Positions 33,851 through 42,595 of a stretch of 64,000 bases of DNA are shown here, in pieces. Under the pieces are notes generated by a model. That model was not told the DNA's origin. It searched no databases and saw only the letters and a list, made by a program, of their open reading frames with translations. The DNA is taken from positions 1,054,001 to 1,118,000 of the forward strand of contig NZ_AP014548.1 in NCBI RefSeq assembly GCF_000831385.1, in the 5' to 3' direction. The stretch's first letter is position 1; each line of letters opens with the position of its first letter. Origin of the DNA: Nonlabens marinus S1-08 (GTDB lineage: Bacteria; Bacteroidota; Bacteroidia; Flavobacteriales; Flavobacteriaceae). The translations under genes and the position numbers were made by a program.

Positions 33851-34018
33851 TCAATCTGGGTCACCAGCAGTAGGATTGGTATCATAACTTTCATCATCGT
33901 CGCTATCTTCAGCGTCTGGCGCTAGTTCTTCAACCTCTACAGTCTTTTCTTCGCGACAACTAGATAATGTAGGTATTGCGATGGCAATAATTGCCAGTGT
34001 TAAAATGATTTTTTTCAT
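33851..34018 (-). CDS. Small acidic lipoprotein, SCRE family member 2
   Basis: A 55-residue protein too short for many gene callers: MKKIILTLAIIAIAIPTLSSC (Cys 21), then REEKTVEVEELAPDAEDSD and a further acidic tail ending GDPD. Signal peptide, lipid Cys and Arg-Glu after it match the three related genes. It is the last of three tandem minus-strand members. Confidence 0.7.
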   Translation of the reverse strand: MKKIILTLAIIAIAIPTLSSCREEKTVEVEELAPDAEDSDDDESYDTNPTAGDPD

Positions 34019-34029
34019 GTTATTTTAAT

Positions 34030-34257
34030 TTATGCACCTTCTTCAGTGCTCATTTCTGTGTCTTCCATGTCGTCTGCTGCGTCTTCCATATCGTCAGCTG
34101 CTTCTTCCATGTTGTCTTCCATATCGTCTGCCGCATCTTCCATGTCGTCAGCCATTTCTTCCATTTGCTCTTCAGCAGATTCGTTTTCTTCTCTACAAGA
34201 TGTAGTAAACATAGATACCGCGAATAAAGCAATAAATACTAGAGTTAATTTTTTCAT
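34030..34257 (-). CDS. Small acidic lipoprotein, SCRE family member 3
   Basis: A 75-residue lipoprotein: signal ending FTTSC (Cys 21), then REENESAEEQMEEM and near-perfect repeats of MEDAADD (four or five units), an extremely acidic helix. Both the protein and DNA (repeated ATCTTCCATGTCGTC-like units on the plus strand) are repetitive, so the number of units may vary between strains. Eleven bases before the next member. Confidence 0.75.
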   Translation of the reverse strand: MKKLTLVFIALFAVSMFTTSCREENESAEEQMEEMADDMEDAADDMEDNMEEAADDMEDAADDMEDTEMSTEEGA

Positions 34258-34376
34258 TATTAAAAGTTTTTAGGTTAAGGGGTTAAATATAAAAATGATA
34301 TGGTGTAAACCATAGCTTTTATGAGAAAAAGCTACTTGAGTATCACCATTTTAATTAAAAAGGTGGATAAACTCGA

Positions 34377-34598
34377 TTAGTTATCGTCTCCTATCTTGTC
34401 AATCTCTTCATTGATTTCTTTGTTGACTTCATTGTCAACTGCCTCGCCAGCTCTTTCTAAAACACCACCTGCTTCATCAGTAGTGTCTTCTGTAGTTACT
34501 TCAACTTCCTTGATGATAGTTTCTGTTTCTTTTTCAGATTCACGGCAAGAAGTGAATGCAGCAGCTCCTATTACTAGAGCAAATATGATTTTTTTCAT
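34377..34598 (-). CDS. Small acidic lipoprotein, SCRE family member 4
   Basis: A 73-residue lipoprotein: signal ending AAFTSC (Cys 18), then RESEKETETIIKEVEVTT and an acidic helix ending EEIDKIGDDN. First of three tandem related genes. No known domain. Confidence 0.75.
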   Translation of the reverse strand: MKKIIFALVIGAAAFTSCRESEKETETIIKEVEVTTEDTTDEAGGVLERAGEAVDNEVNKEINEEIDKIGDDN

Positions 34599-34718
34599 GG
34601 TTAAATGATTAAATGGTTAAGGCGGCAAAAGTATTTTTTTAGCAGATCCCAAATACTAATGTTCTTATAATTTATTAACAATGCAACTGTCTCATTTTTA
34701 TATTTATAGAAAAATAAT

Positions 34719-35381
34719 ATGAGTTTTCACAAAATGTTTTCTTTCTTGAGAGCACTTCAAAAAAATAACAACAAAGACTGGATGGATGAGCACCGGGATG
34801 AATATCATGAGGTAAGGGATTGGTACATCTCATGGTTAAATGAATTGGATGGCAAATTAGGTAAGGTAGATCCCGACTATCACTCTACTACGGGCAAGCG
34901 TGCTATCAATCGTATCAATAACAATTTAATGTTTCATCCTGAAAAGCCGGTTTATAAAGATCACTTTGGTGCTGGGATGGATATATCAGACAATGGAAAA
35001 CAAGGTGATTTTTATATTCATCTGGGAACTAACGGCTCTTTTATTGCCGGCGGATTTTATAAACCGAAGAAGCAAATACTAGATTCTATTAGAGATGCCA
35101 TCGATTATAACGGCAAAGAATTGAAAAAAATCCTCAATAAATCATCGTTTAAAAACACATTTGGAGAATTGATCGATGATGGGGACTCTCTAAAAACCTC
35201 TCCTAAAGGATATTCAACAGATCATGAGCATATTGATTTGTTAAGGCGCAAGACCTTTGCAGTGCAACACGATGTCACTCAAAAAGAGGTCATGCAAGAG
35301 GATTTTCAGGCTAAATGCGTAGAAATCTATAAAGAAATGCTGCCCTTTAGAAAGTATCTGAACAAGGCAGTCACTGTTTAA
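34719..35381 (+). CDS. DUF2461 (TIGR02453) protein
   Basis: A 220-residue soluble protein with the DUF2461 pattern: FLRALQKNNNKDWMDEHRDEY at the N-terminus, RINNNLMFHPEKPVYKDHFGA and YIHLGTNGSFIAGGFYKP in the middle, and LRRKTFAVQHDV later. The function of the family is unknown. Its stop overlaps the end of the convergent next gene by four bases. Confidence 0.88.
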   Translation: MSFHKMFSFLRALQKNNNKDWMDEHRDEYHEVRDWYISWLNELDGKLGKVDPDYHSTTGKRAINRINNNLMFHPEKPVYKDHFGAGMDISDNGKQGDFYIHLGTNGSFIAGGFYKPKKQILDSIRDAIDYNGKELKKILNKSSFKNTFGELIDDGDSLKTSPKGYSTDHEHIDLLRRKTFAVQHDVTQKEVMQEDFQAKCVEIYKEMLPFRKYLNKAVTV

Positions 35382-36352
35382 TCTCTAGGTTCGTACACTT
35401 TAAGTACAGCCCCCATACCGTAATTATCATGCCCTGATCGTACCAGTTTGCTGTTGGGATTGTAGGATAATTCGAACAATTGCCAGGTTTTATTATTGAA
35501 AAAGATTCGTCGTACCCAGGTTTGCTGGCCGTTAATCTCGTCCGTAAAGGGTAATAAAGGTCTATACGTGGTAGACACTTTTTCCATTCCACTTCTAGTA
35601 CGAATTTCTCTGTATTTTTTGGCGTCAATGAGTCTGCCGTCAGGATAGGTATAGCCCAATACTTGGATGGCTGCAAAAATACCTTCTTGGGGGATTTGAA
35701 TACCTAATTCTTCTACATCTAATTCGTAAACCTCTTCACTCTTTTGAGTGATAATGAAGGTTTGTGTCGGGTAGGAGGACTTTTCCATAGGAGCTCCAGC
35801 AGTATTTACATTGTAAAATTGCATCCTAAAAAGAGTAGAAAATGCGCACAGCTTCCCTTTTTTACTGCTTTGGCTTTCTTCCAGTACAATAGGGATCAAC
35901 AAAGTCTTGAGCTTAGTCGGGTTGCCATCCACACGCTCAAACTTCACAGCAATTTCAGATTCTACTGTAGGCAGCCAGCAATCAAAATAATTATCGTGAG
36001 CAATGGCATCTATATCTTCTTCTTTAAACTTTCCATCAAGTCGTGCCTGTACCACCACCGCTTCAAGTTCTGCGGTTGACGGATTCAAATATAAAACGGG
36101 AGCAATTCCATTCGTGGCCACAGTTAAGTCTTCATAACCTATGGAAGATATTGTTAGTGAATCCACGTCTGGGTATCGCTTTCGCGAAAGCGAAAAAACA
36201 CCATCGCCATCTGCAAAGGTTCCAAGTCCATTACCGAAACTAATGGTTGCAAACGAAACCGGTTCTTTAGAATCCCGATGGAGTAAGGTGATTTTTTGAG
36301 CCGTGGTGGACCAAAAGACCATAAATAGACTAAGAAATAAGAAGCTCTTCAT
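35378..36352 (-). CDS. Exported protein with carboxypeptidase-like regulatory domain
   Basis: A 324-residue protein: signal peptide (WSTTAQ), then a CarboxypepD_reg-like beta-sandwich at about 20-100 (SKEPVSFATISFGNGLGTFADGDGVFSL; LTISSIGYEDL). The rest is an uncharacterised region seen in many flavobacterial cell-surface proteins. A palindrome copy encodes SLSRKR at residues 54-59, inside the sandwich. The start is the ATG at 36352; its first codons overlap the end of waaA by 23 bases, so the two are probably co-expressed. Confidence 0.78.
   Translation of the reverse strand: MKSFLFLSLFMVFWSTTAQKITLLHRDSKEPVSFATISFGNGLGTFADGDGVFSLSRKRYPDVDSLTISSIGYEDLTVATNGIAPVLYLNPSTAELEAVVVQARLDGKFKEEDIDAIAHDNYFDCWLPTVESEIAVKFERVDGNPTKLKTLLIPIVLEESQSSKKGKLCAFSTLFRMQFYNVNTAGAPMEKSSYPTQTFIITQKSEEVYELDVEELGIQIPQEGIFAAIQVLGYTYPDGRLIDAKKYREIRTRSGMEKVSTTYRPLLPFTDEINGQQTWVRRIFFNNKTWQLFELSYNPNSKLVRSGHDNYGMGAVLKVYEPRD
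36177..36192. repeat. 16-bp palindrome, copy 9
   Basis: Exact copy read in the third frame, as SLSRK. Confidence 0.97.
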
Positions 36353-37604
36353 CAATAGTTTTTAAGTGTTCCAGTACAAGATCTGTCGCGCCCGTATTGC
36401 TGTTGACCCAGTGCCCACAAATCATGCCTGTTTTATCTCTTAAAAAATCATCCTTAAAAAGACGATCCATAGTTTCTTTGAATTCAGTAGGATTGGTAAC
36501 CGAAAATAGACCGCCTAGATCTTCTAGTTTTCCAGCTTCTGGATATTTTTCGTAGTTCTTGCCTATCACTACTGGTACTCCAAAAGTAGCTGCCTCAAGT
36601 ATGTTATGTAAACCAGAGGACCCCATAGAACCTCCCACATAAGCCACATCTGCATAACTGTATGCTTTAGTTAAAAGTCCAATGGTATCAATAATCAAAA
36701 CACTGGTATTAATGTTCAGCAGTTTTTGATGCTTCCTTGTCTCTGTCCAGCTGATGGTGTCAAAGGGGAGCGATTGTTCTAATTCATCGATTTGTTCTTC
36801 ACCCACCTCATGCGGTGCGATGATTACTTTAATATTTTTAGTCTTGTCATTTTCTACAAGCCAAGATTTCATCACTTCGATATCTTTAGGCCAACTACTA
36901 CCAACGACCAGGCAAGGCTTCCCTTCAATGAATTCCTCCAATTGTGTAACGCGATTGTCGCGCTCAATAAGCTGGCTGGCGCGATCAAAACGAGTATCCC
37001 CACTGACGCTTGCATTTTCAAAGCCTAGTGCTTTTAATTCTCGTAGAGAAGATTCATTTTGAAGGAAGAAATGTTGGAAAGCTTTTAAAGAGCTGGTCAT
37101 CCAGGAACCGTACCATTTATGAAAGCTCATCTTTTCGCGGAAGATCCCGCTTACTAGTAAGGTGGGAACCTTGTTAGCCTTGAGCGCATTTAAATAATTG
37201 GGCCAGAATTCGTATTTCACCATAATTGCCAGTGACGGGTCAACCAGTTGCATGAATTTTGAAACGTTAGAAACGGCGTCTATTGGTAAGTAGCAAACGA
37301 CATCTGCCAGCTTGGTGTCCTTTTTATTTTCATAGCCAGAGGGCGAGAAAAAGGTAAGGACGACTTGATATTTCTTTCGGTTGAACTTTTCCAGTACGGG
37401 AACAATTTGCTCGTATTCCCCTAGAGAAGCGACATGCACCCATATTTTAGGTATGGTGCTCTTTACTTTGGTGTCTAGAATATCCCAGGAACGCTCCCGC
37501 CCCTGAGAACCTAGCTGCAATTTCTTGTTAAAGAAACCGGCTAATGGTAGGCTCGCTTTCGCGAAAGCGGAACCCGTATCGTAAATACTTTTCAAAATAG
37601 GCAT
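36330..37604 (-). CDS. waaA: 3-deoxy-D-manno-octulosonic acid (Kdo) transferase
   Basis: A 424-residue GT-B glycosyltransferase that adds Kdo to lipid A. Motifs: WVHVASLGEYEQIVPVL near residue 57, VKYEFWPNYLNAL near 132, VGSSWPKDIEVM, and the C-terminal donor site VGGSMGSSGLHNILEAATFGVPVVIG. The N-terminal anchor is short; a palindrome copy encodes AFAKA at residues 13-17, next to the membrane-associating start. Only 100 bases separate it from the divergent aminotransferase gene. Confidence 0.93.
   Translation of the reverse strand: MPILKSIYDTGSAFAKASLPLAGFFNKKLQLGSQGRERSWDILDTKVKSTIPKIWVHVASLGEYEQIVPVLEKFNRKKYQVVLTFFSPSGYENKKDTKLADVVCYLPIDAVSNVSKFMQLVDPSLAIMVKYEFWPNYLNALKANKVPTLLVSGIFREKMSFHKWYGSWMTSSLKAFQHFFLQNESSLRELKALGFENASVSGDTRFDRASQLIERDNRVTQLEEFIEGKPCLVVGSSWPKDIEVMKSWLVENDKTKNIKVIIAPHEVGEEQIDELEQSLPFDTISWTETRKHQKLLNINTSVLIIDTIGLLTKAYSYADVAYVGGSMGSSGLHNILEAATFGVPVVIGKNYEKYPEAGKLEDLGGLFSVTNPTEFKETMDRLFKDDFLRDKTGMICGHWVNSNTGATDLVLEHLKTIDEELLIS
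37554..37569. repeat. 16-bp palindrome, copy 10
   Basis: Exact copy in the N-terminal coding part of waaA, read as AFAKA. Confidence 0.97.
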
Positions 37605-37704
37605 AGTTCCAAAAATAGCACAAATTAGCCGTTGGGCGATGCGATACTTATATCGTACTTTTACAAGAATACCGCTGTTTACAGCTATAAACTAGATAAA
37701 ACCC

Positions 37705-38838
37705 ATGCGTAAAATCCAGATGGTGGACCTCAAAGGTCAATATGAAAAAATAAAAAGTGAAGTTGATGCAAATGTCATGGAGGTCATCGAGACCACGGCG
37801 TTTATCAATGGCCCTGAAGTTCACGCATTCCAAAAAGAGTTGGAAGATTACCTGAATGTAAAACATGTGATCCCTTGTGCTAATGGTACAGATGCCTTGC
37901 AAATTGCTATGATGGGTTTAGGCCTTCAACCAGGTGACGAGGTTATTACTGCAGATTTCACATTTGCGGCTACCGTTGAAGTCATTGCTCTATTGCAACT
38001 AACTCCAGTTTTAGTAGATGTGAATCCGTTTGATTTTAATATAGATATTGACGCGGTAAAGCGAGCCATTACTCCTAAAACTAAAGCTATTGTACCGGTA
38101 CATTTATTTGGACTTGCTGCAAATATGGATGAAATCATGAAACTGGCAGAAGAGCATGAATTGTATGTAATTGAAGATAATGCTCAAGGTATAGGTGCAA
38201 ATTACATGCACAGTAATGGTTCCAAATCTAAAACAGGAACTATAGGCCATGCGGGAACAACCTCATTCTTTCCTTCTAAAAACCTAGGCTGTTACGGTGA
38301 CGGTGGAGCGATTTTTACTAACGATGACGACCTCGCCCATACCATTCGTGGGATCGTAAATCACGGAATGTACGAGCGCTATCACCATGATGTTGTGGGC
38401 GTGAATTCGCGTTTGGATTCCATGCAAGCAGCCGTGTTGCGCATCAAGCTGCGCAATTTGAATGATTACAATACGGCCCGTAGAGATGCCGCACGCAAGT
38501 ATACGGCAGCATTTGCCCAAGAGGAAAAGATCATCACACCTCTCATATGTGATAATTGCGATTGTCATGTTTTCCATCAGTACACCTTAACTGTAAAGGG
38601 TACAGACCGCGATGCGCTAGTAAAGCACTTAAATGAAAATGAAATTCCCTGCGGTGTTTATTACCCGATTCCATTGCACAAGCAAAAGGCTTATCAGGAC
38701 GAGCGTTACAACGAGGCCGACTTCCCGGTAACTAACCGTCTGGTTAAAGAATGTATCTCTTTACCTATGCATACAGAGCTGGACGATGATCAAATCGAAT
38801 TTATTACTAAAACAATTATAGAGTTTGTTAACCGGTAG
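37705..38838 (+). CDS. DegT/DnrJ/EryC1/StrS-family sugar aminotransferase
   Basis: A 377-residue PLP-dependent enzyme: CANGTDALQIAMMGLGLQPGD (phosphate site), VIEDNAQGIGA (Asp on the pyridine N), TSFFPSKNLGCYGDGG with the Schiff-base Lys, and NSRLDSMQAAVLRIKL. Members aminate keto-sugars of nucleotide-linked saccharides for LPS or capsule. Adjacency to waaA is consistent with surface-glycan synthesis. Substrate not determinable. Confidence 0.92.
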   Translation: MRKIQMVDLKGQYEKIKSEVDANVMEVIETTAFINGPEVHAFQKELEDYLNVKHVIPCANGTDALQIAMMGLGLQPGDEVITADFTFAATVEVIALLQLTPVLVDVNPFDFNIDIDAVKRAITPKTKAIVPVHLFGLAANMDEIMKLAEEHELYVIEDNAQGIGANYMHSNGSKSKTGTIGHAGTTSFFPSKNLGCYGDGGAIFTNDDDLAHTIRGIVNHGMYERYHHDVVGVNSRLDSMQAAVLRIKLRNLNDYNTARRDAARKYTAAFAQEEKIITPLICDNCDCHVFHQYTLTVKGTDRDALVKHLNENEIPCGVYYPIPLHKQKAYQDERYNEADFPVTNRLVKECISLPMHTELDDDQIEFITKTIIEFVNR

Positions 38839-38849
38839 GTAGGCCTTTC

Positions 38850-38865
38850 CGCTTTCGCGAAAGCG
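38850..38865. repeat. 16-bp palindrome, copy 11
   Basis: Exact copy in the gap between the aminotransferase stop and the amidohydrolase start. Confidence 0.97.
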
Positions 38866-38909
38866 AAATTCAACTCAAATTCATTACAACCTTGAAAACA
38901 TCGAGCACC

Positions 38910-40193
38910 ATGAAAAAGTTATTCGTATTAAGCCTTGTTATTTTAATGAGCTTCTTGACATACGCACAAGAAACCACCACATTCATTCATGCGGGTCATT
39001 TACTGGATGCCTCTACTGGAAAATGGATGGATGAAGTCACTATAAAAGTGAATGGATCAGAGATCACCGATGTTTCAAAAGGTTATACGACCATCCCCCA
39101 AGACGTCAAATATTTTGATTTGAAGAATCAATGGGTATTGCCAGGACTGACGGATATGCATGTGCACATGGAAACCGAGTACAATCCGCAGGCTTACATC
39201 TCAAAATTTGTGGATGACCCAGCAGATGTGGCTTATAACAGCGTCGCATTTGCAGAAACTACCTTGATGAAAGGTTTTACCACCGTAAGAGATCTAGGCG
39301 GGAGCGGAATTAATATTTCCTTACGAGATGCTATCAATAAAGGAAAACTAATAGGTCCACGCATATTCACTGCCGGCAAGTCCATTGCAACCACGGGCGG
39401 TCATGCCGACCCAACTAATGGAGGTAATGCAGCATTTATGGGTGATCCAGGACCGCGAGAAGGTGTGGCAAATGGAACGGATGAGGCTAGAGAGGCAGTA
39501 CGGCATCGTTATAAAAATGGCGCCGATTGTATCAAGATCACTGCTACAGGAGGAGTATTAAGTGTTGCAAAAAATGGAAGCAATCCACAATTTACCCTAG
39601 AAGAAATAAAGGCAATCACTAGCACTGCGGCAGACTATGGATTCCATGTGGCTGCACATGCTCATGGTGATGAAGGAATGCGCAGAGCGGTAGAAGGTGG
39701 TGTTAAAACGATAGAGCATGGAACTTATATGAGTGAATCTACCATGGACTTGATGAAAAAAATGAATTGCTATTTAGTTCCAACCATAACTGCAGGAAAA
39801 GAAGTAGCACTAAAAGCTGAGGAAGAAGGCTTTTATCCGGATATCGTTGTTCCTAAAGCTCGTGAAGTAGGACCTCAAATTCAAGGAACATTTGCTAGAG
39901 CTTATAAGCGTGGTGTCCCAATTGTTTTTGGAACTGATGCTGGAGTTTTCAAGCATGGTAAAAATGCCATGGAGTTTGGTTATATGGTGGAAGCTGGAAT
40001 GCCAGCCATGGAAGCGATTCAAAGCGCAACTATTACACCAGCAAAAATCCTTCAAATGGAAGGACAAATAGGTCAAATAAAAAAAGGCTTTTTTGCCGAT
40101 ATTATTGCTGTATCTGAAAATCCAGAGAAAAACGTGAAGGCATTAGAAAGCGTGAATTTTGTAATGAAGGACGGGAAGGTTTATAAGAACTGA
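38910..40193 (+). CDS. Exported amidohydrolase (imidazolonepropionase/prolidase-like)
   Basis: A 427-residue metal-dependent hydrolase with a signal peptide (SFLTYAQ). Metal ligands are in PGLTDMHVHME near residue 85, KITATGG (carboxylated Lys), AAHAHGDEGMRRA, IEHGTYM and FGTDAGVF. The set matches the secreted branch that hydrolyses Xaa-Pro dipeptides or other cyclic amides. The ATG at 38910 is preferred over a TTG six codons upstream. The substrate is uncertain. Confidence 0.9.
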   Translation: MKKLFVLSLVILMSFLTYAQETTTFIHAGHLLDASTGKWMDEVTIKVNGSEITDVSKGYTTIPQDVKYFDLKNQWVLPGLTDMHVHMETEYNPQAYISKFVDDPADVAYNSVAFAETTLMKGFTTVRDLGGSGINISLRDAINKGKLIGPRIFTAGKSIATTGGHADPTNGGNAAFMGDPGPREGVANGTDEAREAVRHRYKNGADCIKITATGGVLSVAKNGSNPQFTLEEIKAITSTAADYGFHVAAHAHGDEGMRRAVEGGVKTIEHGTYMSESTMDLMKKMNCYLVPTITAGKEVALKAEEEGFYPDIVVPKAREVGPQIQGTFARAYKRGVPIVFGTDAGVFKHGKNAMEFGYMVEAGMPAMEAIQSATITPAKILQMEGQIGQIKKGFFADIIAVSENPEKNVKALESVNFVMKDGKVYKN

Positions 40194-40224
40194 TCAAATA
40201 GAGTTCTGTTAGAATAAAGGTACT

Positions 40225-41055
40225 ATGAGAATATTTTTAAGTATTTCATGTCTTCTAATTTGCTTGCAAGTATATGGGCAAAAAAATGCATGGAAGAATA
40301 AATCTGAAGCCAGATGGGAAAATTTTGAAAATGGAACAAGGCTATTAGCGTCTAATGATAATTTGCTGCCGGTCACTTACATCGTTGATGTTAAAATTAA
40401 AAACCTTAAGCAAAGCGTTTCAAACGGGACTCTGGTAGTTATACCTCCTGGAGCTTCAGATTCTGTAGTTTTTGAATTTATAAAAATTGACCCTAAGAAA
40501 GGTTGGGATGTAAAAAACAACACGTTGAGTTATTATGGCGATTTATCAGATACCGAATACGACGCTGATTATGTATATGACTTGCCTTTTGAAAATGGTG
40601 CCTCATTTAAAGTGGCACAAGGTTACGGCGGCACAATTTCACATCAAAATAAGTTTGCTATTGACTTTAATACGCCTGTGAACACAACGGTACATGCAGC
40701 AAGAGAAGGCCTGGTTGTTGAGGTGGTAGAGAATAACGTTAGAAGCTGTGATCAACCTAGTTGTGCAGATTTTAATAATTATGTGAAAATCTTACATAGC
40801 GACGGCACTATTATGCAATACCTACACCTAAAGAGAAATGGATCAGCGGTTAAGGCTGGAGAGATGGTTAATAAGGGAGACTTAATCGGTTATAGTGGTA
40901 ATACCGGTTGGAGTACAGGGCCACACCTACATATCGATCTGTACCTGACGGGTAAGGATAATAAATATCAGACACTAAAGACCAAGTTCAAGATTCAGAA
41001 AGGTGAGATTTCAGAAGAGCTGATTAAGGGAGAGATCTATACCAAAGACTACTAG
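40225..41055 (+). CDS. Exported M23/LytM-like protein with altered metal site
   Basis: A 276-residue protein with a signal peptide (LQVYGQ), an N-terminal beta domain, and a C-terminal LytM-type fold (residues 145-250): AAREGLVVEV, MQYLHLKRNG, GYSGNTGWSTGPHLHIDLY. The HxH of the second motif is intact. In the first motif the expected HxxxD reads KFAID (SHQNKFAIDFN), so the zinc-binding His appears replaced by Lys. It may be inactive or use another His nearby. It ends before a strong terminator. Confidence 0.85.
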   Translation: MRIFLSISCLLICLQVYGQKNAWKNKSEARWENFENGTRLLASNDNLLPVTYIVDVKIKNLKQSVSNGTLVVIPPGASDSVVFEFIKIDPKKGWDVKNNTLSYYGDLSDTEYDADYVYDLPFENGASFKVAQGYGGTISHQNKFAIDFNTPVNTTVHAAREGLVVEVVENNVRSCDQPSCADFNNYVKILHSDGTIMQYLHLKRNGSAVKAGEMVNKGDLIGYSGNTGWSTGPHLHIDLYLTGKDNKYQTLKTKFKIQKGEISEELIKGEIYTKDY

Positions 41056-41076
41056 AAGAGTTCTTCTTGTTGTAAT

Positions 41077-41106
41077 CAAAAACGCCGCTATCAGCGGCGT
41101 TTTTAG
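41077..41106. terminator. Bidirectional terminator
   Basis: AAAAACGCCGCT and AGCGGCGTTTTT with a three-base loop, between the converging M23-like and aarF genes. Confidence 0.92.
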
Positions 41107-41125
41107 TTTGTTCATATTTGTAGTT

Positions 41126-42466
41126 CTACAAAGCAGGATGATTACTAAAACCTTTCTCCTCTAAGTACTTTACATAATCTCTAGTATTTACAGTTGCTTT
41201 CAGATCATGCAATAAATTATAAAGACCAAAGAATGTACGGTTGATGTATAAGAAGTGCTTGCTCCCGCGATTTCCATTCATTTTTCGCAACTCTTTATCG
41301 TTACTGTACTTTTCACTCAGTGAACTGATTTGATCCCAGAAAGATTCATCTGCAAAATCGAATGTTTTTTCTTGAAACGGCTTTGTGAATAAACTCAGCA
41401 TTTCATGAAAAAGGGTGGAAAAATAGTTGATTTCCTTATCGCTATCCTCTTTACGTAAAATTTCCAGTTGGAATAATTTCTCTCTGAAGATCTCTGGATT
41501 ATTGATGCTCGCAGGAACAGCTAGTTCAAAATATGGGACGTAAAACTCATCCGGTATTTGCTTGATACAGCCGAAGTCAATCGCGATTAATTCTTCCTCT
41601 TTAGAGATCAAAAAATTCCCTGGATGTGGGTCCGCATGGACTGCCTTCAACCCGTGCATTTGGAACATATAAAAATCCCACAGCGTTTGGCCTAATTTGT
41701 TCCCAGTTTCTTGAGAGAATTCAACAGCTGCAAATTCGCTCAAGTGTTGCCCATTCATCCAGTCCATCGTGATGATGCGTTTGCTGGACAGATCTGGGTA
41801 ATATTGCGGGAATTTTAGATTAGGGATATGAGAACAAGCCTCAGTCATAGCGATACTTTGTTCCACTTCCAGTGTGTAATCCGTTTCCTCTAAAAGCTTG
41901 TCTTCTACCTCAGCAAAATAGCGTTTGGAGTCCTCTCCTTTAAGGTTGAACATTTTGATGGCTATTGGTTTGACCATCGCAAGATCGCTACCTATGGAGT
42001 CTGCTACACCAGGATATTGGATTTTAACCGCCAGCTCCTTGCCGTTTTTAGTAGCTTTATGAACTTGGCCTATGCTTGCTGCATTTACTGAATCTTTAGA
42101 GAATGTATCATAAATCTCTTCAGGAAAAGCCCCTTGGTATTTCTTAAAAGTCTTACGTACTAACGGTGCAGACAAAGGCGGCACGCTAAACTGTGCTAGA
42201 CTAAACTTCTCCACATAGGCTCCAGGAAGCAAGCTTTTATCCATAGAAAGCATTTGAGCTACTTTCAAAGCACTGCCTTTTAGGTTTTTAAGTCCGTCAT
42301 AGATATCGGTAGCATTGTCTTCGTCCAACTCGCTGCGATCCATTGCTGGATTCACGGCTTTCTTAGAATAATATTTCAAATAGTTCCCGCCTATTTTGAC
42401 ACCAGTTTTCACGAGCTCAGTCGTGCGGCCTATTTTACTGGTAGGAATTTTATCTAATGTTTTCAT
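41126..42466 (-). CDS. AarF/UbiB-family (ABC1) atypical kinase
   Basis: A 446-residue protein-kinase-like protein. KGSALKVAQMLSMD carries the KxGQ-type motif as KVAQ. Later come AASIGQVHKA, AVKIQYPGV (Lys), AVHADPHPGNFLI (catalytic loop) and AIDFGCIKQ (DFG). Family members act in ubiquinone or other prenyl-lipid metabolism. It forms a pair with the upstream tetR gene on the same strand; their 129-base gap holds a 42-base perfect palindrome. Confidence 0.9.
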   Translation of the reverse strand: MKTLDKIPTSKIGRTTELVKTGVKIGGNYLKYYSKKAVNPAMDRSELDEDNATDIYDGLKNLKGSALKVAQMLSMDKSLLPGAYVEKFSLAQFSVPPLSAPLVRKTFKKYQGAFPEEIYDTFSKDSVNAASIGQVHKATKNGKELAVKIQYPGVADSIGSDLAMVKPIAIKMFNLKGEDSKRYFAEVEDKLLEETDYTLEVEQSIAMTEACSHIPNLKFPQYYPDLSSKRIITMDWMNGQHLSEFAAVEFSQETGNKLGQTLWDFYMFQMHGLKAVHADPHPGNFLISKEEELIAIDFGCIKQIPDEFYVPYFELAVPASINNPEIFREKLFQLEILRKEDSDKEINYFSTLFHEMLSLFTKPFQEKTFDFADESFWDQISSLSEKYSNDKELRKMNGNRGSKHFLYINRTFFGLYNLLHDLKATVNTRDYVKYLEEKGFSNHPAL

Positions 42467-42507
42467 GATTCTAGTTGAAATTCAGAAACCTGAATGCTAC
42501 GATTTAG

Positions 42508-42549
42508 TGAATAGTTATTTCGCTTTCGCGAAAGCGAAATAACTATTCA
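42508..42549. repeat. 42-bp perfect palindrome around palindrome copy 12
   Basis: The 16-bp core at 42521-42536 is extended on both sides by 13 complementary bases (TGAATAGTTATTT and its complement). It lies between the tetR stop and the aarF start and could form a cruciform or RNA hairpin. Confidence 0.97.
42521..42536. repeat. 16-bp palindrome, copy 12
   Basis: Exact core of the 42-bp palindrome between tetR and aarF. Confidence 0.97.
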
Positions 42550-42595
42550 TAAGATGCTGCTCTAGGCTCATTTTGAACTTGGCAGCGTTTTTATT

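Noticed and set aside
34046..34273. Plus-strand Ser-rich reading frame opposite the acidic lipoprotein gene
   Set aside because: It is the antisense of the MEDAADD repeats; the minus-strand frame has a signal peptide and lipid Cys. The same holds for the frames opposite 21456 and 34377.
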